Assembly (NCBI RefSeq): GCF_900094705.1
Contig: NZ_FMAR01000001.1
Location: 496,001 to 560,000, forward strand
DNA length: 64,000 nucleotides
Source of the DNA: Chitinophaga costaii
GTDB lineage: Bacteria; Bacteroidota; Bacteroidia; Chitinophagales; Chitinophagaceae
Direction: 5' to 3'
Part shown: piece by piece, positions 1 through 8,816 of the stretch
Numbering within the stretch: the stretch's first letter is position 1
How the letters are laid out: the number at the start of each line of letters is the position of its first letter
The notes under the pieces: model-generated
The model's input: only the letters and a program-made list of their open reading frames with translations
What the model was told of the DNA's origin: nothing
Database searches by the model: none
Translations under genes and position numbers: made by a program

Positions 1-150
1 CAGCAGGTGATGCGCAGGCGCTTGCACCCCTTCATCTTCGGCCATGCGCTGGCGCTTGGCCGTAACCGCCTGCTGCAGCAGTTGTTCTTGTAAGTCCCAG
101 GCGGCCTGATAGTCAATGCTTCCTAAATTGGTAACGGTTATCTTATTCAA
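1..150 (-). CDS. lipB: Lipoyl(octanoyl) transferase LipB, N-terminal part
   Basis: The first 50 codons of a minus-strand gene run off the left edge of the window. The translation begins NKITVTNLGSIDYQAAWDLQ, which matches the start of LipB, the enzyme that moves octanoate from acyl carrier protein to lipoyl domains of 2-oxoacid dehydrogenases. The likely start is a TTG at 150; a GTG further upstream in frame is the alternative, and no ATG is available. It is divergent from rluD with about 70 bases between the starts. The catalytic Cys/Lys region lies outside the window, so the call rests on the N-terminal signature only. Confidence 0.75.
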   Translation of the reverse strand, partial: MNKITVTNLGSIDYQAAWDLQEQLLQQAVTAKRQRMAEDEGVQAPAHHLL

Positions 151-177
151 AATATATCGTGTATGAACCAGCACAAA

Positions 178-208
178 TTTACGGCTTCCGGCTAAAGTTC
201 TACCTTTG
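178..208 (+). promoter_or_regulatory. Candidate Bacteroidota promoter of rluD
   Basis: TACCTTTG at 201-208 matches the Bacteroidota -7 box TAnnTTTG. A TTT stretch lies 20 bases upstream, about where the -33 element is expected. The rluD start codon follows 14 bases after the box. Confidence 0.5.
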
Positions 209-222
209 TAAAAATTTAATAC

Positions 223-1302
223 ATGCAAGATGCGCTTTACGGGCCGGAGGATGAGCTGGAAAACGATGCCGACACCCTGTCGGAAGGTGAGTCGTTGTAT
301 GAAAGACTGAACTTCCTGGTAGACAAGGGCCAGGAACCGTTGCGCATCGACAAGTTTTTGCAGGCACGGATAGAAAATGCCACCCGTAGCAAGGTGCAGC
401 AGGCCATTGATGCGGAAATGGTGCTGGTAAATGAAAAACCGGTAAAGTCTAATTACAAGATCCGCCCGCTGGATCATATTCTGGTACTGTCTAACAAAAA
501 CCCGGAAGGACACGAAGTATTGCCCGAAAATATTCCCTTGCCCATCGTGTATGAAGACGATGATGTGCTGTTGGTAGATAAAAAACCAGGCATGGTGGTA
601 CATCCCGGCAGCGGCAATTACACCGGTACACTGGTGAATGGGCTGGCCTATTACCTGAACGATGATAAAACCTCCCCCATTCCCGAAAATGCGCGTTTCG
701 GGCTGGTACACCGTATTGATAAAAACACCAGCGGCCTGCTGGTGGTGGCCAAGTCGGATAAGGCCATGAGCGACCTGGCCAAACAATTTGCCGACCATAC
801 CGTGCAACGCCGTTACCTGGCCCTGGTGTGGGGTGATTTTGAGGAAGACGAAGGCACCATCGTGGCCCACGTGGGCCGTCACCAGCGCTTCCGCAAAATT
901 ATGGATGCTTACCCCGATGGAGAATATGGCAAGGAAGCCATTACCCATTATAAAGTGCTGGAGCGCTTTAACTATGTGACGCTGATAGAATGCCGCCTGG
1001 AAACGGGCCGTACCCACCAGATCCGGGTACACATGCAGCATATTGGGCACTCGCTTTTTAATGATGACACGTATGGGGGCAACCGTATTGTGAAAGGTAC
1101 TGTATTCGCGAAGTACAAACAGTTTGTGGAGAACTGCTTTGAGGTAATGCCCCGCCACGCCCTGCACGCCCGCACCCTGGGCTTTGTACACCCCCGCACC
1201 CGGCAGTTCGTACATTTTGAAAGTCCTATTCCAGACGATTTCACCCAGGTGGTGGAACGATGGAGAAGGTATATTGCGGCCAGGCCACTGGATGCGCAAT
1301 AA
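223..1302 (+). CDS. rluD: RluA/RluD-family 23S rRNA pseudouridine synthase
   Basis: A 359-residue protein with an N-terminal S4 RNA-binding region (about 36-95) and a RluA-type catalytic domain. The family motif is seen as HRIDKNTSGL at 163-172, with Asp166 as the expected catalytic aspartate, and a later RTHQIRVH segment is also typical. Enzymes of this family isomerise uridines in 23S rRNA in the cytoplasm. RluD fits the length and the S4 domain, but RluA-family members are hard to tell apart by eye. The gene has its own promoter box and ends at a terminator hairpin. Confidence 0.88.
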   Translation: MQDALYGPEDELENDADTLSEGESLYERLNFLVDKGQEPLRIDKFLQARIENATRSKVQQAIDAEMVLVNEKPVKSNYKIRPLDHILVLSNKNPEGHEVLPENIPLPIVYEDDDVLLVDKKPGMVVHPGSGNYTGTLVNGLAYYLNDDKTSPIPENARFGLVHRIDKNTSGLLVVAKSDKAMSDLAKQFADHTVQRRYLALVWGDFEEDEGTIVAHVGRHQRFRKIMDAYPDGEYGKEAITHYKVLERFNYVTLIECRLETGRTHQIRVHMQHIGHSLFNDDTYGGNRIVKGTVFAKYKQFVENCFEVMPRHALHARTLGFVHPRTRQFVHFESPIPDDFTQVVERWRRYIAARPLDAQ

Positions 1303-1340
1303 TAAAACGGGCGTATCTAAATGGATGCGCCCGTTTTATT
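1301..1340 (+). terminator. Rho-independent terminator after rluD
   Basis: A 13-bp perfect stem (1301-1313 with 1328-1340) begins at the rluD stop codon. The loop is 14 bases and the right arm ends in a T-rich run. The left arm is A-rich, so it could work weakly in both directions. Confidence 0.8.
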
Positions 1341-1692
1341 TTAAAGCACCGTTATTATACAACTACTGTCCATATGCGTCAAAAAAAAGCAACAGGGCTA
1401 GCTCCTACCCTTCGCCCTATTGCCTTTGGTGTAGTTCTATGCTTGCACACGGAACTACTGCCCAAAAGTACCGGGTCAAAATGACGCAATAGCTAACTAG
1501 ATGTTAATGGACCCGTAAAATAATAAATTACTTTCTCCCACATAAAGATCAGTGCGTAGGCATGCCGCTACAATATAGTGGCGGAACCTGGCGTTTTATC
1601 ACATTACGTGAATATAAAATCTGTTAAAAATCTACTATATATTTTTATTTCGACTAACTTACGGTTCATAACCATTTCTACTGAAAGGCCTG
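1341..1692. other. Intergenic region, no gene seen
   Basis: About 350 bases between the rluD terminator and the T9SS cargo gene. Short open frames here have no recognisable product. The last 70 bases are AT-rich and probably hold the promoter and leader of the downstream gene, but I see no clean TAnnTTTG box. An AAAGG run about 10 bases before the start at 1693 may be its ribosome binding site. Confidence 0.5.
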
Positions 1693-3435
1693 ATGACAAA
1701 TCGCCCTATAAGAACGCTACTGCTACTATTGCTATGGCTGGTGAGCCTCCCCACTTTGTACGCAAAGGATCTTAAATCCCCCCTGCATGTTGTGGATCAC
1801 CGGGTAGATGATCCTTTTACGATCAACACCACCTGCCTGGGCGACTCCGTAAAATTTACCATCACCGATACTTCCACCATCACCGCCGTGGAATGGGATT
1901 TTGGCGATCCGGCTTCCGGCGCACTGAATACCAGTACCATCAAAAAAGCCTTTCACCAGTACAGTGCCATTGGCACCTATACCGTAACGCTCACTGCTAC
2001 TCATGGTGCCACTACCACCGTGACCACCCAGGATATTACCATCGTAACGCCCGTCAATACCCCATCGCTGGGACCACAGGATCTTACGCTTTGCGAAGGC
2101 AAACCGTATCAACTGGTGGCTCCTAATGTACCCGGCGCCACCTACCAGTGGCAAGATACGGTGACCACCACCCCTACCTATGATGTAGTGAAGGAAGGCA
2201 CTTACCGGGTAAAGATCAACGGATGCCTGGACCCGGACTCGGTGAACATTTTTTTTTCAGAGATACCGGTAAATTTTGGCATTGGTGGCGATGAAACGCT
2301 TTGTCCTGGCCAGAGCATGTACCTGGATGCTACGGTGAACAATGCCACGTACGAGTGGTATAAGGACACCCCCGGCGCGCCCGTTATTGCTACCACCCCT
2401 TCCATCAATGTTAATACTACCGGGCATTATTACGTAAAGGCTACGGTGCAGGGTTGCGGCGATTATACTGCCGATGCTACGATCACCATTGCCCCCGGCA
2501 CGCCGGTACCAGCCAGTAGTTTTCTGGGCCTGGACACTATGCTTTGCCCCGGCGAAACCCGCACCTTCACCGCCAACCTGCCCAGTGCCAGCCGCTGGCG
2601 CTGGAATACAGGCGCTACTACCCCCAGCATTACCGTAGCCTCCCGGGGCAACTATAGCGTGTTTGTAGACATCCCGGCGCCGCTGGGTGGCACCTGCAGT
2701 GTGATAGACAGCGCCAAGGTGGATTATTATTCCTTCGGTAAGCTGAACCTGGGTGGCGACACCACTATCTGCAAGGGCGAAACACTGGTGTTATCTGCAG
2801 ATCGTGGGGTAGGCAATTATCTATGGCAGGATGGCTCCGACCAGGCGGTATATTATGTAACCCAGGCAGGATATTATTTTGTGGAAGCCAAGATAGCCCG
2901 CTGCCCTCCCCTGCGGGATACCATACAGGTGGCGTTTGATGATACCCTTCGCGTAAGGCTTCCGCTGGATACCATGTTGTGCAACGGCGAAACCCTGCGC
3001 CTGCTGCCCATTGGCGCCGGCCCGCATTATAAATGGCAAGACAGCAGCAGCATCAGTACTTATAACGTTACCAAGGCCGGCATTTACGCCGTGGTGGCTA
3101 CTAATACCTGCGGTAAGTCTGTAGATTCGGTAACCGTGTACTACCAGAACTGCGATTGCCAGGTAGTATTGCCTACCGCTTTTTCGCCCAACAACGATGG
3201 CCATAACGATCTGTTTCGTCCCGTGTTCCGCTGCCCCATTACAGATTATACCCTCAGCATTTACGATCGTTGGGGAAACCGGGTATATTTTGCCAACGAC
3301 CCTACCTTGTCCTGGAATGGGCTGCTGAATGGTAAAGTGGCCACTATGGGTGCCTACGCCTGGGTGATGCAGTATCGCAACCCGCAGAACGGGCAAATGG
3401 TGATGAAAACAGGCAGCGTAACCGTGGTTTATTAA
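1693..3435 (+). CDS. Secreted PKD/Ig-like repeat protein with T9SS type B sorting domain
   Basis: A 580-residue exported protein. A signal peptide (about 1-25) is followed by a PKD-like domain (about 50-118, with a WDFGDP core). Five Ig-like repeats of about 75 residues follow, each opening with a T-L/M/I-C-x-G-E-type motif. From about 489 comes the gliding-motility-associated C-terminal domain, seen as LPTAFSPNNDGHNDLF, then IYDRWGNRV and WNG. That domain marks cargo of the type IX secretion system, type B sorting, usually released or surface-attached via SprF-like partners. No enzymatic domain is visible, so an adhesin or structural surface role is inferred only. It is a single-gene unit ending at a long palindromic terminator. 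Confidence 0.85.
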   Translation: MTNRPIRTLLLLLLWLVSLPTLYAKDLKSPLHVVDHRVDDPFTINTTCLGDSVKFTITDTSTITAVEWDFGDPASGALNTSTIKKAFHQYSAIGTYTVTLTATHGATTTVTTQDITIVTPVNTPSLGPQDLTLCEGKPYQLVAPNVPGATYQWQDTVTTTPTYDVVKEGTYRVKINGCLDPDSVNIFFSEIPVNFGIGGDETLCPGQSMYLDATVNNATYEWYKDTPGAPVIATTPSINVNTTGHYYVKATVQGCGDYTADATITIAPGTPVPASSFLGLDTMLCPGETRTFTANLPSASRWRWNTGATTPSITVASRGNYSVFVDIPAPLGGTCSVIDSAKVDYYSFGKLNLGGDTTICKGETLVLSADRGVGNYLWQDGSDQAVYYVTQAGYYFVEAKIARCPPLRDTIQVAFDDTLRVRLPLDTMLCNGETLRLLPIGAGPHYKWQDSSSISTYNVTKAGIYAVVATNTCGKSVDSVTVYYQNCDCQVVLPTAFSPNNDGHNDLFRPVFRCPITDYTLSIYDRWGNRVYFANDPTLSWNGLLNGKVATMGAYAWVMQYRNPQNGQMVMKTGSVTVVY

Positions 3436-3442
3436 AGCTATC

Positions 3443-3490
3443 GCTGCATAAAAAAATCCGCTGTGATCACAGCGGATTTTTTTATGCAGC
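3443..3490. terminator. Bidirectional terminator: 48-bp perfect palindrome
   Basis: Positions 3443-3490 form a perfect inverted repeat with 24-bp arms and no loop beyond the central TGATCA. Each arm carries a GC-rich core (TCCGCTGTGA) and an A7/T7 run, so it ends transcription from both strands. It lies between the convergent T9SS cargo gene and the gene ending at 3502. Confidence 0.9.
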
Positions 3491-3501
3491 GAAGCAATTA
3501 C

Positions 3502-4440
3502 TTACTGGTTAAAATTGCCAAAGCGAGCAATGAAGGAAGCCGTTTCCCGTTTCTTAAACGCTACATCCCAGGTACCATCGTAGGTTACGAGTAGAGGTAT
3601 CAGCAAGTCGTTTACCTTCGTCATTTCTACATTCATTTGCACTTTAAAATCGAATAACACGGTTTTGTAAGACAAGGAATATTTGCGGCTCACGATCTCG
3701 AAATTTTCTTTATTAAAATACGTGATCAGTTCATCGATCACAATATCACCACGATCAAATAAGCCCAGGTCTTTTTTGGCGCGGGCGGTAAAAACATAAC
3801 AGGAAATGCTGTCGTGATAGGTAGCTGCGATGATGGAAAAATCGTAGAGGCGTTGTACTGCCGGATCAAAGATGGCTACTTTACCGCCCACAATAGGCAC
3901 ACCTTTGATGGGTTTTCCCGGGTTAAAAATAAGTTGTTTTAACTGTCCTTTGTGTTTGTCTAAGGAAGATTTGCTGCCCGTTACAGCCTCTTCGCCACAC
4001 ACGGTGCCTTGGGTAAAAAACAGGTTGGCATACAGCGCTGCGGTATAGTAATTATATCCATGGTCTTTCGTATAAAAATTGCCGGTGGTTTTCTCACTCA
4101 GTGTTTCCATGTGGCGGCAGTTGCCGTTGATGAGCTGCCGGGTTTTACTAAGCAGGGAGGCCTTTATGGCGCTGCGGTCTTTATCATACACACGAATGTC
4201 GTTACTGGCTGTAAAGCCCACGCGGTGCAGGTTTTTAAAGGCCCGGTAAAAAGTGGTATCATCTTCCACCCGTTTAATAAAACTGTTCACATCGAAACCT
4301 ACGCGCTGGGCGGCCACTACGACTTCGTCGAGGTTTACCGTCATGCCACGGATGTTGGTAGTAGTATCCTGGGCCAGCATTTTTCCATAGCAGACAAGGG
4401 CCAGGATCATGATAAAGAGCAAGCGTTTTCGCATGCTCAA
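3502..4440 (-). CDS. Secreted protein of unknown function
   Basis: A 312-residue protein I cannot assign to a characterised family. It has a clear signal peptide (about 1-23, ending CYGKMLAQ), so it is periplasmic or outer-membrane associated. The segment LDEVVVAAQRVGF (about 37-49) resembles the start of regions following carboxypeptidase-like regulatory domains in Bacteroidota surface proteins, but no plug or barrel follows. The C-terminal half has alternating hydrophobic strands compatible with a beta-rich fold. It is a single-gene unit sharing the bidirectional terminator at 3443-3490. Codon use looks like its neighbours. Confidence 0.6.
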   Translation of the reverse strand: MSMRKRLLFIMILALVCYGKMLAQDTTTNIRGMTVNLDEVVVAAQRVGFDVNSFIKRVEDDTTFYRAFKNLHRVGFTASNDIRVYDKDRSAIKASLLSKTRQLINGNCRHMETLSEKTTGNFYTKDHGYNYYTAALYANLFFTQGTVCGEEAVTGSKSSLDKHKGQLKQLIFNPGKPIKGVPIVGGKVAIFDPAVQRLYDFSIIAATYHDSISCYVFTARAKKDLGLFDRGDIVIDELITYFNKENFEIVSRKYSLSYKTVLFDFKVQMNVEMTKVNDLLIPLLVTYDGTWDVAFKKRETASFIARFGNFNQ

Positions 4441-4671
4441 ATGTAGTTATGAATTATGAAAGTATAACACAGACTAGTATGCCGGAATAAGGTGTGGGTA
4501 CTGCTGTAGGGATTAGCCTGCTTTAATGGCCTGTTACAATGCTATGCAGGCCAGTAAGTAATTGCAGCAGGCATCGCCATATACAGCAAGGGAAATGAAC
4601 TATGCAGAAAGCAACCCTGCATCGGCATGGGTAACATAAAAGTGTTATGCCGGCACAGCCAGCCACAGTGT
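4441..4671. other. Intergenic region, no gene seen
   Basis: About 230 bases between the secreted unknown gene and the truncated anti-sigma remnant. Reading past the remnant's stop gives no continuation of the anti-sigma protein in any frame that I could recognise. Confidence 0.4.
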
Positions 4672-4890
4672 TCAGCTATGCCGTAGCACTGCATCCCGCA
4701 GGGTGGGTGGTGGGGGAATGGCCTGTAAAAACACATAGTTTTCAAAGTCCTGCAAACAGGCTACTACGGCAAGGTGTACTTCCGCATAGTTTTGCATGGC
4801 GACCTCCAGTTTTTCTACATCTTCCTTTGATGCCAGGCCGCTTGCATACATTTCGATAATACCGGATGAAATAAAATGCTTTACATCCAC
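4672..4890 (-). pseudogene. Truncated anti-sigma factor paralog (N-terminal domain only)
   Basis: From a GTG at 4890 this encodes about 72 residues that align with the first 70 residues of the anti-sigma factor at 5290-6159. Shared features are DVxxxISSGIIExY at the start, a GL-S-x-E/Q block, and a run of xENYVFLQAIPPPP-type sequence near the end. The remnant stops right after that block, where the paralog continues into its membrane segment and periplasmic domain. The sigma-binding part could therefore survive as a short soluble protein, but truncation by decay is simpler. The frame is also open upstream to 4962, where the residues no longer resemble the family. Confidence 0.6.
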
Positions 4891-4962
4891 GTCGCTATAA
4901 AATTTAAAAATTATTCCGTAACACGTTTGTGTGCTACGCATGTCGATTTTAATTAATGGCAA

Positions 4963-5223
4963 TGGGTAAATGAGCCGTGGTGGCAGTTTTACAATGTGTT
5001 GAGCTTATAAGAGCAACCTGGCATAGTATGTCGGCATGTGCTACTTGCCATAATGTACGGCAAGGAAAATGCAACGGTTTTCTGTGAAATTGTTAAAGTA
5101 GGATTACATCGTGGGCGCAAAAGCCACATCTGGCTTTAACAGATTGATTGTCATTATTTTGACACCCATAAAAAATACCATAAAAACCTTGTCACAATTG
5201 CGTTAAAAGATAAAGCAGGCTTC
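4963..5223. other. Intergenic region, no gene seen
   Basis: AT-rich sequence between the truncated anti-sigma remnant and the terminator of the intact sigma/anti-sigma unit. I see no open frame of note, no RNA gene and no convincing promoter box. Confidence 0.4.
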
Positions 5224-5260
5224 TAAAAAAAACACCCGCATCCATTTAGGTGCGGGTGTT
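5224..5260 (-). terminator. Rho-independent terminator after the anti-sigma gene
   Basis: Stem AACACCCGCA (5231-5240) pairs with TGCGGGTGTT (5251-5260). On the minus strand it is followed by eight T residues, about 30 bases past the anti-sigma stop codon. Confidence 0.85.
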
Positions 5261-5289
5261 GATATTTTAGTGGGAAACCATTCATTGTT

Positions 5290-6159
5290 TTAACTACCTA
5301 CTTTGCCCATCACGAACAGCTGGCTGAGGGTGGGAGCAGCCGCGCCACCGGCTTGTTCCAGGGTTACCTCAAAGGCTTGCATACCAACCATACTTTTCAT
5401 TTTTTGCAGGCCTTTGGCCATATTACTTACCGTGAATACCCCTGCACTTACGGGCTTGCCGGCTACAATTGCCCACAGTTGGTACTGCTTGTCTGCGGCA
5501 GGCTGCGGCAGATTTTGCGACAGCAAGTATACATCCTGTGATTTTGCGTTCCAGTAGATGGTGGCTATATTACCCTCGTGGCCTTTGAGGCCTAGCATCC
5601 TGATAGGTTGGAAATTTGGATCACGCATTAATGCCAGTTCATCGGAATATTGCTGTAGTTTGGTTTGATAAGATTCGTTGTCTTTAGTAAGCCTGGCCTG
5701 TGCCAGTAACAAGGCATCGTATTTACCTTTTAGGTTGCTGTAATTATTCAGGTATACATAGTTAAAGGCCAGGCTGCCAATCAGCAGCACTATAAAGATT
5801 ACTGCTACCAGGCGCCATTTGGCGTCTACCACATGGCGTAAAGGCTTATTACCACCCATTAATCCATGGGCCATATGGAACGCTGGAGCGGGAGCAGCAG
5901 GATCAGTTGATGGACCGTTTGCAGCCTCTTCTTCTTCGGCGGAGAGGCGTGCCAGGATGCTGGCTTTAATGGAAGGCGGCGGCGTAATGGCCTGCAAGCC
6001 GATGTACGACTCCATATCAAGGCGGCAGGCTTCCACCTGGGCACGGACTTCCGGGAATTGGGCCATGGTAGCTTCCACTTCCGATGCCTCCTGGCTCGAA
6101 AGCAACCCTACAACATAACTCTCAATTATTCCGGATGATATGTAGCGCTGTACATCCAC
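5290..6159 (-). CDS. Anti-sigma factor with RskA-like periplasmic domain
   Basis: A 289-residue membrane protein. Residues 1-72 are the cytoplasmic sigma-binding domain. One transmembrane helix lies at about 116-138. A short coiled coil (about 141-180) and a C-terminal RskA-type domain (about 185-289, with YQLWAIVAGKPVSAGVF) would be periplasmic. It would hold the ECF sigma factor encoded just upstream (17-base gap) inactive until an envelope signal is sensed or proteolysis occurs. The gene is followed by a strong terminator. A truncated paralog of its first domain lies 400 bases downstream. Confidence 0.85.
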   Translation of the reverse strand: MDVQRYISSGIIESYVVGLLSSQEASEVEATMAQFPEVRAQVEACRLDMESYIGLQAITPPPSIKASILARLSAEEEEAANGPSTDPAAPAPAFHMAHGLMGGNKPLRHVVDAKWRLVAVIFIVLLIGSLAFNYVYLNNYSNLKGKYDALLLAQARLTKDNESYQTKLQQYSDELALMRDPNFQPIRMLGLKGHEGNIATIYWNAKSQDVYLLSQNLPQPAADKQYQLWAIVAGKPVSAGVFTVSNMAKGLQKMKSMVGMQAFEVTLEQAGGAAAPTLSQLFVMGKVGS

Positions 6160-6176
6160 TGATCAAATGGTTTTTT

Positions 6177-6785
6177 CTATGAATTCTTTAAAATATTACG
6201 CAATTGAATGATGGCATTTCGCATCCTTGTTTTCACGGTTCCCAATGGGATGTCCAGCACTTTGGCAATTTCCTCCTGGGTACATCCTTTGTAATAGGCT
6301 AGGTCTATGATAACACGTTGGTCTTTGTTGAGCTTTTCCAGCACTTTTACGAGGCCAATGTGGTCTACGGACTGCGTTACTGCTAAATGGTTTGTATAAA
6401 AATGGATATCATCTCCAATGTCCTGCACTTTTTGTTCCAGCTTATGCGCTTTAGAACGCAGGGAATCGATGGCGGTATTCCGGGTTATGTTCAGCATCCA
6501 GGTAAACAAGCGACCTTTCTCTTCGTCATATCGGTCGATGCTGCGCCAAATTTTGAGGAAAACCTCTTGTAGTACATCTGCTGCCGAATTTTCATCATTC
6601 AGCACTTTCAGGGCTACGCCAAAAAGCGCCGGAGAATAATGATCGTACAGGTAACCAAATACCTTCTCATCCCGGGCTTTAAGACCACGGACCAATTCTG
6701 CTTCAGTGTATGTAAGAATGGAGCCCAAGATAGGTACTGAGGTTAGATTACATGCGTAAAATAGCATATATCCTTTACATGACAA
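6177..6785 (-). CDS. ECF RNA polymerase sigma factor (SigK/RpoE type)
   Basis: A protein of about 180-200 residues with sigma-70 region 2 (YDHYSPALFGVALKVL then DVLQEVFLKIWRSI) and region 4 (YYKGCTQEEIAKVLDIPLGTVKTRM). Such factors redirect RNA polymerase to stress or envelope promoters and are held by the cognate anti-sigma factor, here the next gene. The longest frame starts with TTG at 6785; an ATG at 6767 and another TTG further in are possible, so the start is uncertain. The gene begins 5 bases after the def stop codon, suggesting def, sigma and anti-sigma may share a transcript. Confidence 0.88.
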   Translation of the reverse strand: MSCKGYMLFYACNLTSVPILGSILTYTEAELVRGLKARDEKVFGYLYDHYSPALFGVALKVLNDENSAADVLQEVFLKIWRSIDRYDEEKGRLFTWMLNITRNTAIDSLRSKAHKLEQKVQDIGDDIHFYTNHLAVTQSVDHIGLVKVLEKLNKDQRVIIDLAYYKGCTQEEIAKVLDIPLGTVKTRMRNAIIQLRNILKNS

Positions 6786-6790
6786 AAATT

Positions 6791-7369
6791 TTATTTATTA
6801 AACGTCATCTTGTAATCCACGTTTATCTTGCCTTTGGTGATATCATCCAACTTGCTTTTAATCATGCGGCGCTTGATGGGTTTCAGGTAATCTATAAACA
6901 GCTTACCATCAATGTGATCATACTCGTGGAAGATAACGCGGGCAGTTACGCCGTTAAAAGTTTGTTCGTGCGGCTGGAAGTTTTCATCCACATAACGGAT
7001 GGTTACTTCCTCGGGGCGGTATACATCTTCCCGGATGCGGGGAATGCTCAGGCAACCTTCGTTATAAGACCATTCATCGCCGGCGGCGTTTATAATGCGG
7101 GCATTAATAAAAACTTGTTTAACACCCTTATCATCGGGGTATTCCTTTTTTTCATCTTCTTCCAGGTTCTCCAGGATCTGAAGGCTGTCTACCACGAACA
7201 GGCGGATGGAACGGTTAATCTGCGGAGCAGCCAGGCCCACCCCGTTAGAGGCGTACATGGTTTTCCACATATTATCGATCAGTTCCTGAAGGCCCGGATA
7301 GTCGGGGGTAATGTCTTCTGCTACTTTTCTCAGTACCGGGTGCCCGTAGGCTACAATTGGGTATATCAT
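6791..7369 (-). CDS. def: Peptide deformylase
   Basis: A 192-residue enzyme that removes the N-formyl group from nascent proteins. All three motifs are visible: GVGLAAPQ (43-50), EGCLSIP with metal ligand Cys106, and HEYDH (148-152) with the two histidine ligands and catalytic Glu149. I place the start at the ATG at 7369 (MIYPIVAYG), as usual for the family; seven further in-frame residues upstream do not look conserved. It sits downstream of a terminator that separates it from ruvX. Confidence 0.95.
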   Translation of the reverse strand: MIYPIVAYGHPVLRKVAEDITPDYPGLQELIDNMWKTMYASNGVGLAAPQINRSIRLFVVDSLQILENLEEDEKKEYPDDKGVKQVFINARIINAAGDEWSYNEGCLSIPRIREDVYRPEEVTIRYVDENFQPHEQTFNGVTARVIFHEYDHIDGKLFIDYLKPIKRRMIKSKLDDITKGKINVDYKMTFNK

Positions 7370-7396
7370 CGTGCTAAAAATTCTTGTCAAAGTTAC

Positions 7397-7424
7397 TAAA
7401 AAGCCACGCCTTCCGCGAAGGTGG
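7397..7424 (-). terminator. Rho-independent terminator after ruvX
   Basis: Imperfect stem CCACCTTC/GAAGGCGTGG around a short GCG loop (7404-7424), followed on the minus strand by CTTTTTAG. It lies between the ruvX stop and the def start. Confidence 0.6.
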
Positions 7425-7446
7425 GTATTGGTCGCAGACTGGATGC

Positions 7447-7854
7447 TTACCGGAACTGCAGGTATTCCTGTAAGATAATGCAGGCGCTTACTTCATCTAC
7501 CAGGGCCTTGTTCTGCCGGTCTTTCTTTTTCACGCCGCTGTCTATCAGCGAGCGAAAAGCCATTTTGGAAGTGAAGCGTTCATCCATTTTTTTCACCGGG
7601 ATATCCGGGAAGTTTTTTTGGAGGATGCGGATGCACTCCGTTACCAGCGCGGTGCCGTGGGTATCTTCGCCGTCCAGGTTCTTTGGCTCGCCAATTACGA
7701 ATAGCTCCACCGGTTCCTGGGTCATATATTTTTTCAGGTAGGGAATCAGCTCTTGGGTCTGCACGGTGGTGAGTCCTGAGGCAATAAGCTGCAACGGATC
7801 AGTGACGGCAAGTCCCGTACGTTTTTTCCCGTAATCGATGGAGAGTATGCGCAT
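7447..7854 (-). CDS. ruvX: Putative pre-16S rRNA nuclease / Holliday junction resolvase YqgF (RuvX)
   Basis: A 135-residue protein of the YqgF/RuvX family, RNase H fold. The start RILSIDYGKKRTGLAVTD holds the first acidic residue and the family glycine. FVIGEPKNLDG and the motif KKMDERFTSKMA follow, and KALVDEVSACIIL near the end holds the last acidic residue. The family is linked to maturation of the 16S rRNA 5' end and, in some bacteria, to recombination. Length is typical. The product is cytoplasmic. Confidence 0.92.
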   Translation of the reverse strand: MRILSIDYGKKRTGLAVTDPLQLIASGLTTVQTQELIPYLKKYMTQEPVELFVIGEPKNLDGEDTHGTALVTECIRILQKNFPDIPVKKMDERFTSKMAFRSLIDSGVKKKDRQNKALVDEVSACIILQEYLQFR

Positions 7855-7917
7855 AGTTTAAATTTGTATTCACGGCCTGTTTAGCAGGCAGTATGATGGT
7901 AAGCGGTTATGCCACTG

Positions 7918-8784
7918 CTATCTGAAAATAAAGAGATCTGCGATGGTAAATACGGCAAATACCACGCTGGCAATACCGTTGGTCGTCATAAAGGCCAGAT
8001 CTACTTTGCTCAGGTCATTGGGTTTTACGAGGGCATGCTGGTAAATGAGCATGCCGATATACACGGCGGCGCCTATCCAGAATATCCAGTGCAGGCCGGC
8101 TATCAGGCCCAGGCTAATTACCAGGGCGGCAGCCACCACGTGCAGCAGTTCAGAAAAACGAAGGCCACCGGCTTTGCCCAGCCAGGCGGGAATAGAGTTG
8201 AGTTGCTGGGCGCGGTCAAAATCTTCGTCCTGCAGGGCATAAATAATATCGAACCCCGATACCCAGAACAATACGATGCAGCTCAGTAGCACCGGCAACA
8301 GGGCAAAATGCCCGGTCACGGCCAGATAAGCCCCAATAGGCGCCAGCGACAGGCCAAGGCCCAGCACCAGGTGGCAAAGCGGGGTGAATCGCTTGGTATA
8401 ACTATACCCTAACACTACCAGCAATGCCACCGGTGATAACAGGAAACAGAGCAGGTTAATGAACCAGGTGGTGAGTATAAAAAGGCCGCTGTTGATGATC
8501 ACAAACAGCAGTGCATTTTTTGGGGGAATAACACCGGCTGGTATCTCGCGGCGGGCGGTGCGGGGATTGCGGCCATCAAATTCGGCATCCAGCCAGCGAT
8601 TGAAGGCCATGGCAGCGCTGCGCGCAAACACCATGCACAACACCACTTCCAGCAGCAGCATCCAGGAAAAATGCGCATCCGGTTGCAAAGTGGCCAGGAA
8701 AAAGCCGATCAGTGCAAAGGGCATGGCAAAGATGGTGTGACTGAACTTTACGAGCGACAGGTATTTGTTGATGGTTCGGATCAT
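7918..8784 (-). CDS. UbiA-family prenyltransferase, probably MqnP of futalosine menaquinone synthesis
   Basis: A 288-residue integral membrane enzyme with about eight hydrophobic helices. The first Asp-rich prenyl-diphosphate site is NRWLDAEFD (62-70), the second is in the loop YALQDEDFDR. The start is the ATG at 8784 (MIRTINKYL). The open frame extends another 134 codons upstream, but that part overlaps the TrmH gene in another frame and lacks any family similarity. Bacteroidota with the futalosine pathway use such a UbiA protein to attach the polyprenyl chain; specificity cannot be read directly from sequence, so 4-hydroxybenzoate prenyltransferase is only the family label. Confidence 0.85.
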   Translation of the reverse strand: MIRTINKYLSLVKFSHTIFAMPFALIGFFLATLQPDAHFSWMLLLEVVLCMVFARSAAMAFNRWLDAEFDGRNPRTARREIPAGVIPPKNALLFVIINSGLFILTTWFINLLCFLLSPVALLVVLGYSYTKRFTPLCHLVLGLGLSLAPIGAYLAVTGHFALLPVLLSCIVLFWVSGFDIIYALQDEDFDRAQQLNSIPAWLGKAGGLRFSELLHVVAAALVISLGLIAGLHWIFWIGAAVYIGMLIYQHALVKPNDLSKVDLAFMTTNGIASVVFAVFTIADLFIFR

Positions 8785-8816
8785 AAAAAATAAGCTTTTA
8801 GCAATCTCAAGTCTTT

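Noticed and set aside
6752..7399. A 215-codon plus-strand frame across def
   Set aside because: Antisense to peptide deformylase, whose three motifs are intact.
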